From NCBI GenBank assembly GCA_947648875.1, contig CANSPM010000003.1:1-64000 (forward strand): 64,000 nucleotides of DNA, read 5' to 3'. Origin of the DNA: an uncultured Lachnospiraceae bacterium. GTDB taxonomy: Bacteria; Bacillota; Clostridia; Lachnospirales; Lachnospiraceae. Below are positions 8,649 to 17,531 of this stretch, one piece after another (the stretch's first letter is position 1; each line of letters starts with the position of its first letter). The notes under the pieces are model-generated. The model was not told where the DNA came from. It was given only the letters and a program-made list of their open reading frames with translations, and did no database searches. The position numbers and the translations under genes are program-made.

Positions 8649-10874
8649 ATGGATACAGTCAGCGGCTATGTGGAACATATTATCTATCAGAATCCGGAAA
8701 ATGGTTATACTGTTATGGAACTGATGGGAGAAGAGGCGGAGGTTACCTGTGTAGGCAGCTGCCGGGGGTTATCGGAAGGGGAGACCATAGAGGCCCGGGG
8801 CGAATACACAGAACATCCCATGTACGGTACCCAGTTTAAAATCAGTTCCTATCAGACCATTGCGCCCAGGGACCGGGTGAGCATGGAACGATATTTGGGC
8901 TCCGGCGCCATCAAGGGTATAGGGACGGCTCTGGCGGCCCGTATTGTAAAAAAATTTGGGGACGACACCTTTCGCGTTATGGAGGAAGAGCCGGAACGTC
9001 TGGCGGAAATAAAGGGGATCAGCCAGATCAAGGCCCGTGAAATTGCGCTACAGATGGAGGAAAAGAGAGAGCTGCGGGACGCTCTGATCTACCTACAGCA
9101 GTATGGTATATCAAACACGCTGGCTCTGCGGATCTATGATGCCTACGGAATGAGGCTTTACGGTATTATGAAGGAGAATCCCTATCAGCTGGCAGAAGAC
9201 ATCCATGGCATCGGCTTTAGGATCGCGGATGAGATCGCCTCCAAAATCGGCATTCACACAGACTCGGACTATCGTATTCGAAGCGGGGTATTGTATACAT
9301 TACAGCAGTCTGTGGGGGAGGGGCACTGCTACCTGCCCATGAAAGTGCTGCTGGAACGCGCTTCTGCCCTGCTGGGGGTGTCGGAAGAGAATATCCGCCC
9401 TCAGCTGGACAATCTGATGATGGATAAAAAGCTGGTTATCAGAGGAGAACTGGTATATGCCTCCACCTATTATTACGCAGAGTTAAACTGCGCTCATATG
9501 CTGCACCAGCTGAATATTCCCATGGGACAGGACGGGCAGGAAGTCAGGACGGCGCTGGAATCAATCACGGGAGAGATCGGAATCGCGCTGGATGAATTAC
9601 AGTATAGGGCAGTACTGGGGGCCATTCAGAGCGGTCTGTTTGTTCTCTCAGGAGGCCCGGGCACAGGGAAAACCACCACGATCAACACCATTATCCGGTA
9701 TTTTGAACGGGAAGGCTATGACATATTTTTGGCGGCTCCCACCGGGCGGGCAGCCAAGCGTATGACGGAGGCCACCGGCTTTGAGGCCAGAACCATACAC
9801 AGGATGCTTGAACTGAACGGGGCTTTGTCCGATGAGGATAAACGCCGGGTCCGGTTTGAGAGAAATGAAGAAAATCCCCTGGAGACAGACGTAGTGATTA
9901 TTGACGAGATGTCCATGGTAGATTTGCCTCTGTTTCAGGCGCTGCTTAAGGCCATTGCCCCCGGCACGCGACTGATTCTGGTGGGCGATGTGGACCAGCT
10001 TCCCAGCGTGGGACCGGGTCAAGTGCTCAGGGATATTATGTGCTCAGAGGCATTCCCCATGGTGGTATTGCAAAAGATATTCCGGCAGGCCGGAGAAAGT
10101 GATATCGTTGTGAACGCTCACCATATCAATCGGGGGGAACAGATCGCTCTGGACAACAAAAGCCGGGATTTTTTTCTGCTGGAGAGGAATGATGTCAATG
10201 TAATCTATAAGCATATGATCCAGCTGATCCGGGAGAAACTTCCGCCGTATGTAAAGGCAACCCCCTATGACATCCAGGTGTTGACGCCCATGAGAAAGGG
10301 AGGGCTGGGGGTAGAGGTGCTGAACGGTATCTTACAACGGTATCTGAACCCGCCCGACGACAGCAAACGGGAACATGCGTCGGGGGAGACGGTCTACCGG
10401 GAGGGAGACAAGGTGATGCAGGTTCGCAACAACTATCAGTTGGAGTGGGAAATTGTCAGCCGTTATGGCATTCCCGTGGATAAGGGGATGGGAGTATTCA
10501 ATGGAGATATGGGGCGGATTTTGGAGATTCGTGAGAGCAGTTCGGAACTGGTGGTGGAATTTGATGAGGGCAGGAGAGTGACTTATCCGTTTTCCCTGCT
10601 GGAGGAGTTGGAATTATCTTACGCGATTACCATTCACAAGTCTCAGGGCAGTGAGTATCCGGCGGTGATACTGCCGCTGCTGACCGGTCCCAGGATGTTG
10701 TTTAACCGAAATCTTCTGTACACAGGCGTCACCAGAGCCAGAAGCTGTGTGACGATTCTGGGCAGTAGCCAGACTGTTCGCAATATGATAGACAACGTCA
10801 GTGAGAACAGGCGTTACACCTCTCTGGATCAGCGGATCAGAGAGGTGGCTGAGACGGAAGGAGAAAATGTTTGA
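8649..10874 (+). CDS. recD2: RecD2-family SF1B DNA helicase
   Basis: A 5'-3' helicase of the RecD2 type, acting in DNA repair and replication-fork maintenance without RecBC. The 741 residues follow the family plan: an N-terminal OB-like region, helix-hairpin-helix repeats (IKGIGTALAARIVKKFG, then IKGISQIKAREIA and DIHGIGFRIADEIA), Walker A GGPGTGKTTT near residue 337, Walker B VVIIDEMSMVD, motif III GDVDQLPSVGPG, and the C-terminal UvrD-like segment ITIHKSQGSEYPAVILP. An in-frame-looking ATG five bases upstream (8644) is in another frame. AAGAGGA precedes the start. It overlaps comF by 4 bases, so the two are translationally coupled. Confidence 0.95.
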   Translation: MDTVSGYVEHIIYQNPENGYTVMELMGEEAEVTCVGSCRGLSEGETIEARGEYTEHPMYGTQFKISSYQTIAPRDRVSMERYLGSGAIKGIGTALAARIVKKFGDDTFRVMEEEPERLAEIKGISQIKAREIALQMEEKRELRDALIYLQQYGISNTLALRIYDAYGMRLYGIMKENPYQLAEDIHGIGFRIADEIASKIGIHTDSDYRIRSGVLYTLQQSVGEGHCYLPMKVLLERASALLGVSEENIRPQLDNLMMDKKLVIRGELVYASTYYYAELNCAHMLHQLNIPMGQDGQEVRTALESITGEIGIALDELQYRAVLGAIQSGLFVLSGGPGTGKTTTINTIIRYFEREGYDIFLAAPTGRAAKRMTEATGFEARTIHRMLELNGALSDEDKRRVRFERNEENPLETDVVIIDEMSMVDLPLFQALLKAIAPGTRLILVGDVDQLPSVGPGQVLRDIMCSEAFPMVVLQKIFRQAGESDIVVNAHHINRGEQIALDNKSRDFFLLERNDVNVIYKHMIQLIREKLPPYVKATPYDIQVLTPMRKGGLGVEVLNGILQRYLNPPDDSKREHASGETVYREGDKVMQVRNNYQLEWEIVSRYGIPVDKGMGVFNGDMGRILEIRESSSELVVEFDEGRRVTYPFSLLEELELSYAITIHKSQGSEYPAVILPLLTGPRMLFNRNLLYTGVTRARSCVTILGSSQTVRNMIDNVSENRRYTSLDQRIREVAETEGENV

Positions 10875-11602
10875 CCGGAGTGAAAAAATGGAAGACTCGT
10901 CTGGAATATGCCGCTTCCCTGCTGTATCCGGTGCGGTGTCCGGTATGTGATCAACTGCTGGGGGCCGGCGTGCTGCGTATGTGCCCGGCCTGTATACAAA
11001 AAGTACATTACCTGTCAGGCCCCCTCTGCTGTCAATGCGGTAAAAAACTCACGGACTGCGAGGCGGAATACTGCGGCGATTGCCTTCGGGGACAGCACGT
11101 GTTTTCAGCGGGGCGAGCCCTTTATGAGTATGGGGATATCGCTCCGGCCCTGTACCGATTCAAATACGGGGGATGTAGGGAGTATGGGAGTTTTTTCGGG
11201 AGGGAACTGGCGCAGCATTTGGGGAATTATATTCGTTTTCTTGCCCCTGACGGTCTGGTGCCTGTACCCATGTATCCTGCAAAGGAACGCCGCCGGGGTT
11301 ACAATCAGGCGGAGCTACTGGCGCAGGCCCTGGGGTGGGAACTGGATCTTCCGGTCTACCCCGGACTGGTGTCCAGAAATCGAAATACCAGGCCTTTGAA
11401 GGAATTAAATTATGAAGAAAGAGTAAATAATTTGAAAAAGGCTTTTAATCTTTCGCAAAATGGTGTAAAATTAAAGACAATTATACTGGTAGACGATATC
11501 TACACCACCGGGAGCACCTTGGATCAAGTATCTGCTGTGCTTCTGGCCGGAGGCTGTGAAAAGGTATATTTTGTCACGCTGGCCGTGGGAGCCGGTGTAT
11601 AG
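10871..11602 (+). CDS. comF: ComF-family phosphoribosyltransferase-like protein
   Basis: ComF (ComFC) is needed for natural DNA uptake in some bacteria and has a phosphoribosyltransferase fold of unknown substrate. This 243-residue protein has an N-terminal zinc ribbon (CPVCDQL...MCPAC, CCQCGKK...CGDC) and the PRPP-binding loop ILVDDIYTTGSTLDQ near residue 207. The start is TTG 10871, chosen because AAGGAG lies 7 bases upstream; it overlaps the recD2 stop. GTG 10880 is the alternative. As in Bacillus, a yvyF-like flagellar gene follows, here after a run of structured repeats. Confidence 0.9.
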   Translation: MTGVKKWKTRLEYAASLLYPVRCPVCDQLLGAGVLRMCPACIQKVHYLSGPLCCQCGKKLTDCEAEYCGDCLRGQHVFSAGRALYEYGDIAPALYRFKYGGCREYGSFFGRELAQHLGNYIRFLAPDGLVPVPMYPAKERRRGYNQAELLAQALGWELDLPVYPGLVSRNRNTRPLKELNYEERVNNLKKAFNLSQNGVKLKTIILVDDIYTTGSTLDQVSAVLLAGGCEKVYFVTLAVGAGV

Positions 11603-11615
11603 ACAGAGAATCAGT

Positions 11616-11795
11616 GGAACTCTAAACAGCATATCTCGGGGGATCACAGGACTGGGTGACCGCCGGGGAAATGCGGAACTCTAAACAGCATTTCTCCGGG
11701 GGGCGCGCTGATCCGATACAGGACGCCAGGGCGTCATGGAGCGGATCATGGGACTGGGTGACCGCCGGGGAAATGCGGAACTCTAAATAGGAGGG
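11616..11795 (+). repeat. Leader hairpin repeats, locus B (upstream of yvyF-like gene)
   Basis: Three copies of GGAACTCTAAAYA lie at 11616, 11675 and 11777. The last runs into AGGAGGG (11789-11795). The middle copy is the 13-nt loop of a perfect stem GAAATGC / GCATTTC. The units between copies are 46 and 89 nt. A 48-base segment (11641-11688) is repeated at 11743-11790 with 45 identities. The 89-nt unit folds into a long imperfect hairpin with GCATTTCTCCGG against CCGGGGAAATGC, inner TGATCCG / CGGATCA and a GACGC-CAGG-GCGTC tip. The minus-strand 63-codon ORF here only reflects these repeats. Confidence 0.65.
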
Positions 11796-11802
11796 TATTG
11801 CA

Positions 11803-12213
11803 ATGAATGTCAAAGCGTGTAAGAGCTGTAAAAGGTTGTTTAATTACATTATGGGACAGAGTTACTGCCCGGCCTGCAAGGAAAAGCTGGAGCAGAAATT
11901 CCAGGAAGTCAAGAAGTACATCCAGGAAAACCCTGGCGTACATATTCAGGATGTGGCGGATGCCTGTGATGTGGACACATCCCAGATCCGGCAGTGGCTG
12001 CGGGAAGACCGCCTGGAGCTGACGGAGGGTTCGCCAATCATGCTGAGTTGTGACAGCTGCGGCGCTCCTATTCGCAGCGGAAAATATTGTGAGAAATGTA
12101 AGGCGAATGTGAGCAACGGCTTCAAAGACATACTGAAAAGCAATGCTCCCAAGAATTCCGACACTTTCCGAAAGAAGGAAGACAGCGGGTCTAAGATGCG
12201 CTTTCTGCAATAA
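11803..12213 (+). CDS. YvyF-like flagellar operon zinc protein
   Basis: Matches the small flagellar operon family typified by B. subtilis YvyF (TIGR03826), whose exact role is unsettled. The 136 residues have an N-terminal zinc knuckle (CKSCKRLFNY...YCPACKEK), a helix-turn-helix-like middle (VHIQDVADACDVDTSQIRQWLREDRLEL), and a second cysteine set (CDSCGAPIRSGKYCEKCK) near residues 84-100. The HTH plus zinc ribbons suggest nucleic-acid or protein binding. It follows comF as in Bacillus; the flgM-flgK genes expected next are absent here. AGGAGGG lies 7 bases before ATG 11803 and forms the end of the repeat leader. Confidence 0.8.
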   Translation: MNVKACKSCKRLFNYIMGQSYCPACKEKLEQKFQEVKKYIQENPGVHIQDVADACDVDTSQIRQWLREDRLELTEGSPIMLSCDSCGAPIRSGKYCEKCKANVSNGFKDILKSNAPKNSDTFRKKEDSGSKMRFLQ

Positions 12214-12240
12214 TACGGACCTGAGAAAGGCGTACTTTCC

Positions 12241-12627
12241 ATGTTAAATGAAGAACGGGTGATACTGATGACAAAGATGGCTTCCTATGAAGAGGGGGAA
12301 GGAAAAAAGAGCATGTCGCTGGGGCGGTATTTCCGGGGAGATTATATCTCCATACAGCTCCTGCGCGCGTTCTTTTGTGGTACTGTCGCCTATCTGCTGG
12401 GATTTGGGCTGTATGTATTATATGATTTTGAAACCCTGATCTCGGATGTATACAAGATGGACCTGTTTGTCTTTTCTCAGAATATCATTATATGGTATGC
12501 GGTCTTTGTGGTGGGCTACTGCGTCGTCACTTACGCAATCTGTGCCTACCGCTACGCCCGGGCCAAGAAGAGCCTGAAGCTATATTACCACAATCTGAAA
12601 AAACTGGACAGTCTGTATCGCCAGTAG
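12241..12627 (+). CDS. Small membrane protein of unknown function
   Basis: I do not recognise this 128-residue protein. It has a polar N-terminal ~35 residues, two hydrophobic segments (about 41-64 and 82-105), and a basic C-terminal tail ending in KKSLKLYYHNLKKLDSLYRQ. This is the pattern of a two-helix inner-membrane protein with both ends in the cytoplasm. It lies 27 bases after the yvyF-like gene. The start at 12241 follows GAGAAAGG; an internal ATG at 12268 is possible. No catalytic motif is visible. Confidence 0.65.
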   Translation: MLNEERVILMTKMASYEEGEGKKSMSLGRYFRGDYISIQLLRAFFCGTVAYLLGFGLYVLYDFETLISDVYKMDLFVFSQNIIIWYAVFVVGYCVVTYAICAYRYARAKKSLKLYYHNLKKLDSLYRQ

Positions 12628-12643
12628 ACTGTTGAGTTATATA

Positions 12644-12721
12644 TACAAGCGACAGAGGTTTTGCGCTGCGCCATGGCGCTTTTCGCTTGTAGCGGGCATA
12701 ATGGCGAAGGGCTTTGCCCGC
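12644..12721 (+). other. Two consecutive hairpins in the 12.63-12.75 kb gap
   Basis: First hairpin: perfect 9-bp arms TACAAGCGA (12644-12652) and TCGCTTGTA (12683-12691), with GCGC-CATG-GCGC inside. Second: GCGGGC (12692-12697) and GCCCGC (12716-12721). They abut without a T-tract, so they look more like a processed or regulatory leader of the next gene than a terminator. Confidence 0.45.
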
Positions 12722-12752
12722 AAGTATAAAATATATAGTATGAGGAAATAAA

Positions 12753-13880
12753 ATGAGTAATCTGTTGGAAATTAGGGAAAAGTTGAAACTGCTTTACAGC
12801 AGAAACGAGTTTATCCTGGTACCAATTCTAAAGTTTATGCTGGCCTATCTGACCATATGTATGGTGAACGGGGAATTGGGATATATGGGTAAACTGGACA
12901 ACCTGGGGCTGGTGTTGATTGTCTCCCTTCTCTGTTCTTTTCTGCCGAACGGCTGTATTATTCTGTTTGGGGCCGTGTTCAGCCTTATGCACCTGTATGA
13001 GCTGTCTCTGGAGGTGGCTGTAGCGACATTGGCGGTCTATCTGATTATGTTTCTGTTGTTTTTTCGGATGGGTTCCAAGGACTCGGTGATTCTGATCTTT
13101 ACAGTGCTGTTATTGGCGCTGAAAATCCCTTATGTGGTTCCGGTGGCAGTAGGTTTGCTGGCCACTCCTCTGGCGGCCGTCTCTGTGGCTTGCGGCACAG
13201 TGGTGTATTATCTGCTGACCAACATATCGGACAATGCCACCACAATCAGCAGTATGGGAGCGGATGAAGCCACTGCCAAGCTACGGATGGTCATTGACAG
13301 TGTTCTGGGCAACCGCGCCATGATTGTGATGATTGTGGCATTCGCGATCACGATAGTAGTGGTATATCTTGTCAGGCGTATGTCCATTGATTATTCCTGG
13401 TCTATTGCCATGGTTGCCGGCGTAATAATAGATTTGGTAGTACTTCTGGTGGGGGATCTGGTCTATGACACCCAGCTGTCTCTGGGGATGGCTGTTCTGG
13501 GCAGCATAGTGGCGCTGCTGATTGCCAAAATACTGGAATTCTTCAGATTTTGTGTGGACTACAGCAGGACGGAGAAGGTACAATATGAGGATGACGAATA
13601 CTACTATTATGTAAAGGCTGTTCCCAAAATGAGCATGTCTGCGGCTTCCAAGACGGTAAAGCGCATCAATACCCAGCGCCGCTTGACACGGCATGTGGAA
13701 GAGGAAGACGAAGACATAACAGTAGCGCCGCCGCGACGGGTGAACAGGAGCGTGGTGACGGAGCGCACAGGCGGAAGAAACGGCAGCGGCAGGCCTTCCC
13801 AGGGACGCGGGGGGGGCAGAAGCGTTACCATCAGCAGAGAGTCTGACGAAGGCGGGGCGGAGGACTACGAGGAGATATAG
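12753..13880 (+). CDS. Polytopic membrane protein with a basic tail, unknown function
   Basis: A 375-residue protein with about eight hydrophobic segments between residues 22 and 275, then a charged cytoplasmic tail of ~100 residues (RRLTRHVEEEDED, then Arg/Gly-rich GGRNGSGRPSQGRGGGR). No named family recognised. It lies 31 bases ahead of the c-di-AMP cyclase gene, so it may belong to the same cell-envelope operon, but that is inference from position only. The ATG follows TGAGGAAATAAA. An eight-G run (13809-13816) near the 3' end would shift the tail frame if it slipped. Confidence 0.7.
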   Translation: MSNLLEIREKLKLLYSRNEFILVPILKFMLAYLTICMVNGELGYMGKLDNLGLVLIVSLLCSFLPNGCIILFGAVFSLMHLYELSLEVAVATLAVYLIMFLLFFRMGSKDSVILIFTVLLLALKIPYVVPVAVGLLATPLAAVSVACGTVVYYLLTNISDNATTISSMGADEATAKLRMVIDSVLGNRAMIVMIVAFAITIVVVYLVRRMSIDYSWSIAMVAGVIIDLVVLLVGDLVYDTQLSLGMAVLGSIVALLIAKILEFFRFCVDYSRTEKVQYEDDEYYYYVKAVPKMSMSAASKTVKRINTQRRLTRHVEEEDEDITVAPPRRVNRSVVTERTGGRNGSGRPSQGRGGGRSVTISRESDEGGAEDYEEI

Positions 13881-13911
13881 GAATAGCCGCGAAGGTATAG
13901 GATAGGCAGGC

Positions 13912-14778
13912 ATGGAGACAGTAAATGAGATTATTGCAAACTTAAGAAGGTATGTTCCCAGCATTGAGGTTGGCGATGTGCTTGAGATATTGATTATCGC
14001 GTTTCTCCTTTACCACATCATGCTGTGGATTCAGAAAACCAGGGCCTGGACGCTGCTCAAGGGCCTGCTTGTAATTCTGTTTTTCTGGGTTGTGGCATCC
14101 TATTTCAAGATGAATACCATTCTATGGCTGGGAGAAAATGTGTTTGGATTTGCTGTAACGGCCATGATTGTGGTACTACAGCCAGAGCTGCGCAAGGCCC
14201 TGGAAGAACTGGGCAATAAGAATCTGATAGCCAATGCGTTGCCTTTTGACAACGGAAGAGGTACGGATAACACATTTACGGAAAAAACCGTGAATGAGAT
14301 TACCCGGGCCTGCGTGGAGATGAGCAAGGTGAAGACAGGGGCGCTGATCGTAATCGAACAGAAGGAGTCTCTGGCAGAATACGAAAGGACGGGTATTGAT
14401 GTGGATGGGCTGGTCACCAGCCAGCTGCTGATTAATATTTTTGAGCACAATACTCCTTTGCATGACGGGGCGGTAATAGTCCGGGGCAATCGGATCACAT
14501 CCGCTACCTGCTATCTGCCGCAGTCAGATAATGGGGCTATCAGCAAGGAAGTGGGTACCAGGCACAGGGCCGGCGTGGGCATCTCCGAGGTTACGGATTC
14601 CGTCACGGTGATTGTGTCGGAGCAGACTGGTAAGATCAGTATCACATTTGGGGGACAGCTAGAGAGGGGCTTTGACGGAGATGGGCTAAAAAAGCGCCTG
14701 ATGGAGTTGACAAATCTGGCGGGTGACGCAGTAAAGGGCAAGCGGAAAAGGAAAGGAAAGGGCAGGCGGGAAGCATGA
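13912..14778 (+). CDS. cdaA: Diadenylate cyclase CdaA
   Basis: CdaA makes the second messenger c-di-AMP from two ATP at the membrane; it controls potassium and osmolyte transport and cell-wall balance. The 288-residue protein has three N-terminal hydrophobic helices (roughly residues 23-80) and a DAC domain with both active-site motifs intact: HDGAVIVRGNRI near residue 184 and GTRHRAGVGISE near 213. A basic tail (KGKRKRKGKGRR) ends it. It overlaps cdaR by 4 bases (ATGA), and glmM follows, the conserved cdaA-cdaR-glmM order in which CdaR and GlmM both modulate the cyclase. Confidence 0.95.
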   Translation: METVNEIIANLRRYVPSIEVGDVLEILIIAFLLYHIMLWIQKTRAWTLLKGLLVILFFWVVASYFKMNTILWLGENVFGFAVTAMIVVLQPELRKALEELGNKNLIANALPFDNGRGTDNTFTEKTVNEITRACVEMSKVKTGALIVIEQKESLAEYERTGIDVDGLVTSQLLINIFEHNTPLHDGAVIVRGNRITSATCYLPQSDNGAISKEVGTRHRAGVGISEVTDSVTVIVSEQTGKISITFGGQLERGFDGDGLKKRLMELTNLAGDAVKGKRKRKGKGRREA

Positions 14779-16100
14779 AAGGGAAGATAGGTTCCATATT
14801 TCGATCTATATTTTTCTCCCATTGGCTGCTGAAAATCATGTCTCTGCTGCTGTCTTTCGCTCTGTGGTTTCTGGTAATCAGTACCAATGACCCGGTGGAT
14901 GAAAAGAGATTTCAAAATATAAAAGTGAATTTGCTCAACACAGAGTTGTTGACGGAAAAAGGGCAGATTTATGAAGTGCTGGATAATACGGACATATTGC
15001 GCAACGTGACTTTTGACGCGCCGAACAGTGTGAGGAGAGAGATTCAGAGCAGTGACATCATTGCGGAAGCGGATCTGAACAACCTGACGGTGACCAACAC
15101 GGTGGAGATTAAGTTTTCCTGCCCCAAGTATGGTGATAAGGTGCAGAACATCAGCGGCAGTATAGAGTTTGTGAAACTGAACATTGAGGAGAAAGTCCGA
15201 AAGACTGTTGATATTGAAGTAAAGACCGTCGGCAATGTGGAAGAGGGATATATCATCGGAAACCGGAAACCGGACAGAAACCGTCTGGAGATCCAGGGGC
15301 CCGAGTCTGCCATAGCGGAGATTGACAGAGCCGAGGTGGAAGTGGATGTGACGGGAATCACGGGTACCAGTACCGCTTTGGGAACCATTAAACTGCTTGA
15401 TCAGGATGGCAATGAGGTGAAGCGGGCTTCGGTTTCCAAAAACCTGGAGACGGTCAACATTACAGTGGAGATGTGGGAGACCAGGGAGATACCGGTTCTC
15501 TACAAATATACCGGTACTGCGGCGGAAGGGTTTGAAGATACGGGAGATATAGAAGGTTCCATAGCCACAGTGTGGGTTGCGGGTCCCGCAGACATTCTGA
15601 AAAGCGTGACGCAGCTGGAAGTAAATAAAGAGGATATCAATATCACAGGGGAAACAGAGGACTTTGAGACCAGTGTGCAGCTGAGAAATTATCTTCCAAA
15701 GGGAGTCTACTTCGCTGAGGATGGTTTTAATGACTCGGCCACAGTGAAAGTCCGGATTGAAAAAATTGAATATAAGCGTATTTCCCTGCGCCCGGAGAAT
15801 ATACAGATCGTTAATGTACCGGCGGACGTGACTTGTGAGATTGTCGGCACATCCCCGCTGGGCGTGGAAGGGCGCAGCGGCTATATGGCCCTGTTACAGG
15901 AGTCAAGCCTGTCAGGTGTAGTCGATGTGGGAGAATGGATTGAGAACACCAATCCAAATCAGCCGCTGGAGGGGGATTACAGTCTGACAGTAAATGTGTC
16001 GCTGCTCCCGGAACAGAGAAAAGTGAGTTCACCCTCTGTCACCCTGCGTTTTACACCTATTCAGGATGAGAGTGATGAGGAGAGCGCGCAAGAAGAATAA
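14775..16100 (+). CDS. cdaR: YbbR-domain regulator CdaR
   Basis: CdaR is a membrane-anchored extracellular protein that binds CdaA and tunes c-di-AMP synthesis. It has one N-terminal transmembrane helix (about residues 15-36) followed by consecutive YbbR beta repeats; I can trace about four between residues 45 and 430, each with a V-x-V/I strand and a G-P turn (for example NRLEIQGPESAIAEI, ATVWVAGPADILKSV). The C-terminal tail is acidic. At 441 residues it is within the family range. The start overlaps the cdaA stop and ends 25 bases before glmM. Confidence 0.9.
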   Translation: MKGKIGSIFRSIFFSHWLLKIMSLLLSFALWFLVISTNDPVDEKRFQNIKVNLLNTELLTEKGQIYEVLDNTDILRNVTFDAPNSVRREIQSSDIIAEADLNNLTVTNTVEIKFSCPKYGDKVQNISGSIEFVKLNIEEKVRKTVDIEVKTVGNVEEGYIIGNRKPDRNRLEIQGPESAIAEIDRAEVEVDVTGITGTSTALGTIKLLDQDGNEVKRASVSKNLETVNITVEMWETREIPVLYKYTGTAAEGFEDTGDIEGSIATVWVAGPADILKSVTQLEVNKEDINITGETEDFETSVQLRNYLPKGVYFAEDGFNDSATVKVRIEKIEYKRISLRPENIQIVNVPADVTCEIVGTSPLGVEGRSGYMALLQESSLSGVVDVGEWIENTNPNQPLEGDYSLTVNVSLLPEQRKVSSPSVTLRFTPIQDESDEESAQEE

Positions 16101-16125
16101 ATATATTTTGGAGGAGCGAGAAGTT

Positions 16126-17475
16126 ATGGGAAGGTTATTTGGAACGGACGGTGTCAGGGGAATTGCCAACGAGGAACTTACTCCCCTGCTGGCCATGCAG
16201 CTGGGGCAGGCGGGTGCCTATGTGCTTACAAAGGAGAAGGAACATAAACCGACGATTATGGTGGGCTGTGATACCCGGATATCCGGCGATATGCTGGCTA
16301 ATGCCCTGATGGCGGGGGCTTGTTCCGTGGGGGCCAACTGTGTGTACGTGGGCGTAATTCCCACTCCCGCAGTGGCATATCTGACGCAGAAGTACAAGGT
16401 AGACGCAGGAGTGGTCATTTCCGCCTCTCATAATCCGGTGGAGTTTAACGGTATCAAATTTTTTGACGGGGATGGTTTCAAGTTGCCGGACGCTCTGGAG
16501 GATGAGATTGAGTCGCTGATTAACTCTCAGATGCAGGGAGTAAAATTTCCCATAGGTCCCGGTGTGGGCAAGATCAAGTATCGGACTGATGCCAGAGAGG
16601 AATATATCAACCATGCGATTCAGTCGGTAAAGGTGGATTTAAGCCATTTAAAAATAGTGGTGGATTGCGCGGAGGGTGCCGCGTACTACACTTCGGTGGA
16701 AGCGCTGAAAGAAATGGGCGGTGAGGTGGTGGCAATCCACAACAATCCCGACGGCACCAATATTAACGCAAACTGCGGTTCCACTCATATGGAGGAGCTA
16801 CAGGCGAGAGTGGTATATGAGAAAGCGAATGTGGGTCTGGCTTTCGACGGAGACGCAGACCGTCTGCTGGCCGTGGACGAAAACGGAAAGGTTGTGGATG
16901 GCGACCAGATTATGGCCATCGTGGGCAATTATTTGAAGCGGCAGGGGAGACTGAAAAAAGATACCATTGTGGCTACAATTATGAGTAACCTGGGGTTCTT
17001 TCTGATGGCGGAAAAGCAGGGGTTGCATGCGGAGCAGACCAAGGTGGGCGACCGCTATGTGCTGGAGCGGATGAAAGAACTTGGCGCAAGCCTGGGGGGA
17101 GAGCAGTCGGGGCATGTGATCTTTCTGGATGAAAACACCACAGGGGACGGACTTCTCAGCGCATTGCATCTGTTACAGGTGATGGTGGAGACGGGTAAAT
17201 CACTGTCGGAACTGGCCCAGATCATGGAAGTGCTTCCCCAGGCTCTTGTCAATGCAAAAGTGGCTAATCACAAGAAAGAGCGTTATATGGAATATCCGGA
17301 GATTGCCGGAGCCATAGCGGCGCTGGAGGAGAAGTTCGCGGGTGAGGGCAGAGTTTTGATTCGTCCCTCCGGCACCGAACCGCTTGTGCGGGTAATGATT
17401 GAGGGCAAGGATTACGAAGCCATTCAGGCTGAGGCGGAAGCGCTGGCAAAGCTGATCCAGGATAGAATGTTTTAA
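16126..17475 (+). CDS. glmM: Phosphoglucosamine mutase
   Basis: GlmM converts glucosamine-6-phosphate to glucosamine-1-phosphate, the step before UDP-GlcNAc synthesis for peptidoglycan and for the amino sugars used by the glycan locus downstream. Motifs are complete: GRLFGTDGVRG at the N-terminus, the catalytic phosphoserine loop ISASHNPVEFNG near residue 100, metal-binding FDGDADR near 242, and the phosphate-binding RPSGTEPLVRVM near 412. I set the start at ATG 16126 rather than the ORF-track 16066 because MGRLFGTDG is the family start and a GGAGG lies upstream; this gives 449 residues. GlmM is also known to inhibit CdaA. Confidence 0.96.
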   Translation: MGRLFGTDGVRGIANEELTPLLAMQLGQAGAYVLTKEKEHKPTIMVGCDTRISGDMLANALMAGACSVGANCVYVGVIPTPAVAYLTQKYKVDAGVVISASHNPVEFNGIKFFDGDGFKLPDALEDEIESLINSQMQGVKFPIGPGVGKIKYRTDAREEYINHAIQSVKVDLSHLKIVVDCAEGAAYYTSVEALKEMGGEVVAIHNNPDGTNINANCGSTHMEELQARVVYEKANVGLAFDGDADRLLAVDENGKVVDGDQIMAIVGNYLKRQGRLKKDTIVATIMSNLGFFLMAEKQGLHAEQTKVGDRYVLERMKELGASLGGEQSGHVIFLDENTTGDGLLSALHLLQVMVETGKSLSELAQIMEVLPQALVNAKVANHKKERYMEYPEIAGAIAALEEKFAGEGRVLIRPSGTEPLVRVMIEGKDYEAIQAEAEALAKLIQDRMF

Positions 17476-17488
17476 GGGTATTTACCCT

Positions 17489-17521
17489 TTAGAGCCATCG
17501 CGCGGTGATGGAATTAGGAGG
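17489..17521 (+). repeat. Leader repeat TTAGAGCCATCGCGC, copy 1, before HPr gene
   Basis: TTAGAGCCATCGCGC (17489-17503) is identical to 40666-40680. Here CCATC pairs with GATGG around the CGCGCGGT centre, and the hairpin ends just before AGGAGG (17516-17521). A short AAGGGT-ATTT-ACCCTT hairpin overlaps the glmM end immediately upstream. The repeat's TTTAGAGCC is close to the reverse complement of the GG-NA-CTCTAAA word of the other leader family. Confidence 0.55.
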
Positions 17522-17531
17522 TATAAGTATT

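Noticed and set aside
11622-11813. 63-codon minus-strand ORF with a repeated LEFRISPAVTQS segment
   Set aside because: The repeat in the protein only mirrors the DNA repeat of locus B; there is no start signal, and it overlaps the ribosome binding site of the yvyF-like gene.
16066-16125. Longer N-terminus for glmM as in the ORF track
   Set aside because: The extra residues overlap the cdaR coding sequence in another frame, and the conserved family start MGRLFGTDG has its own ribosome binding site.
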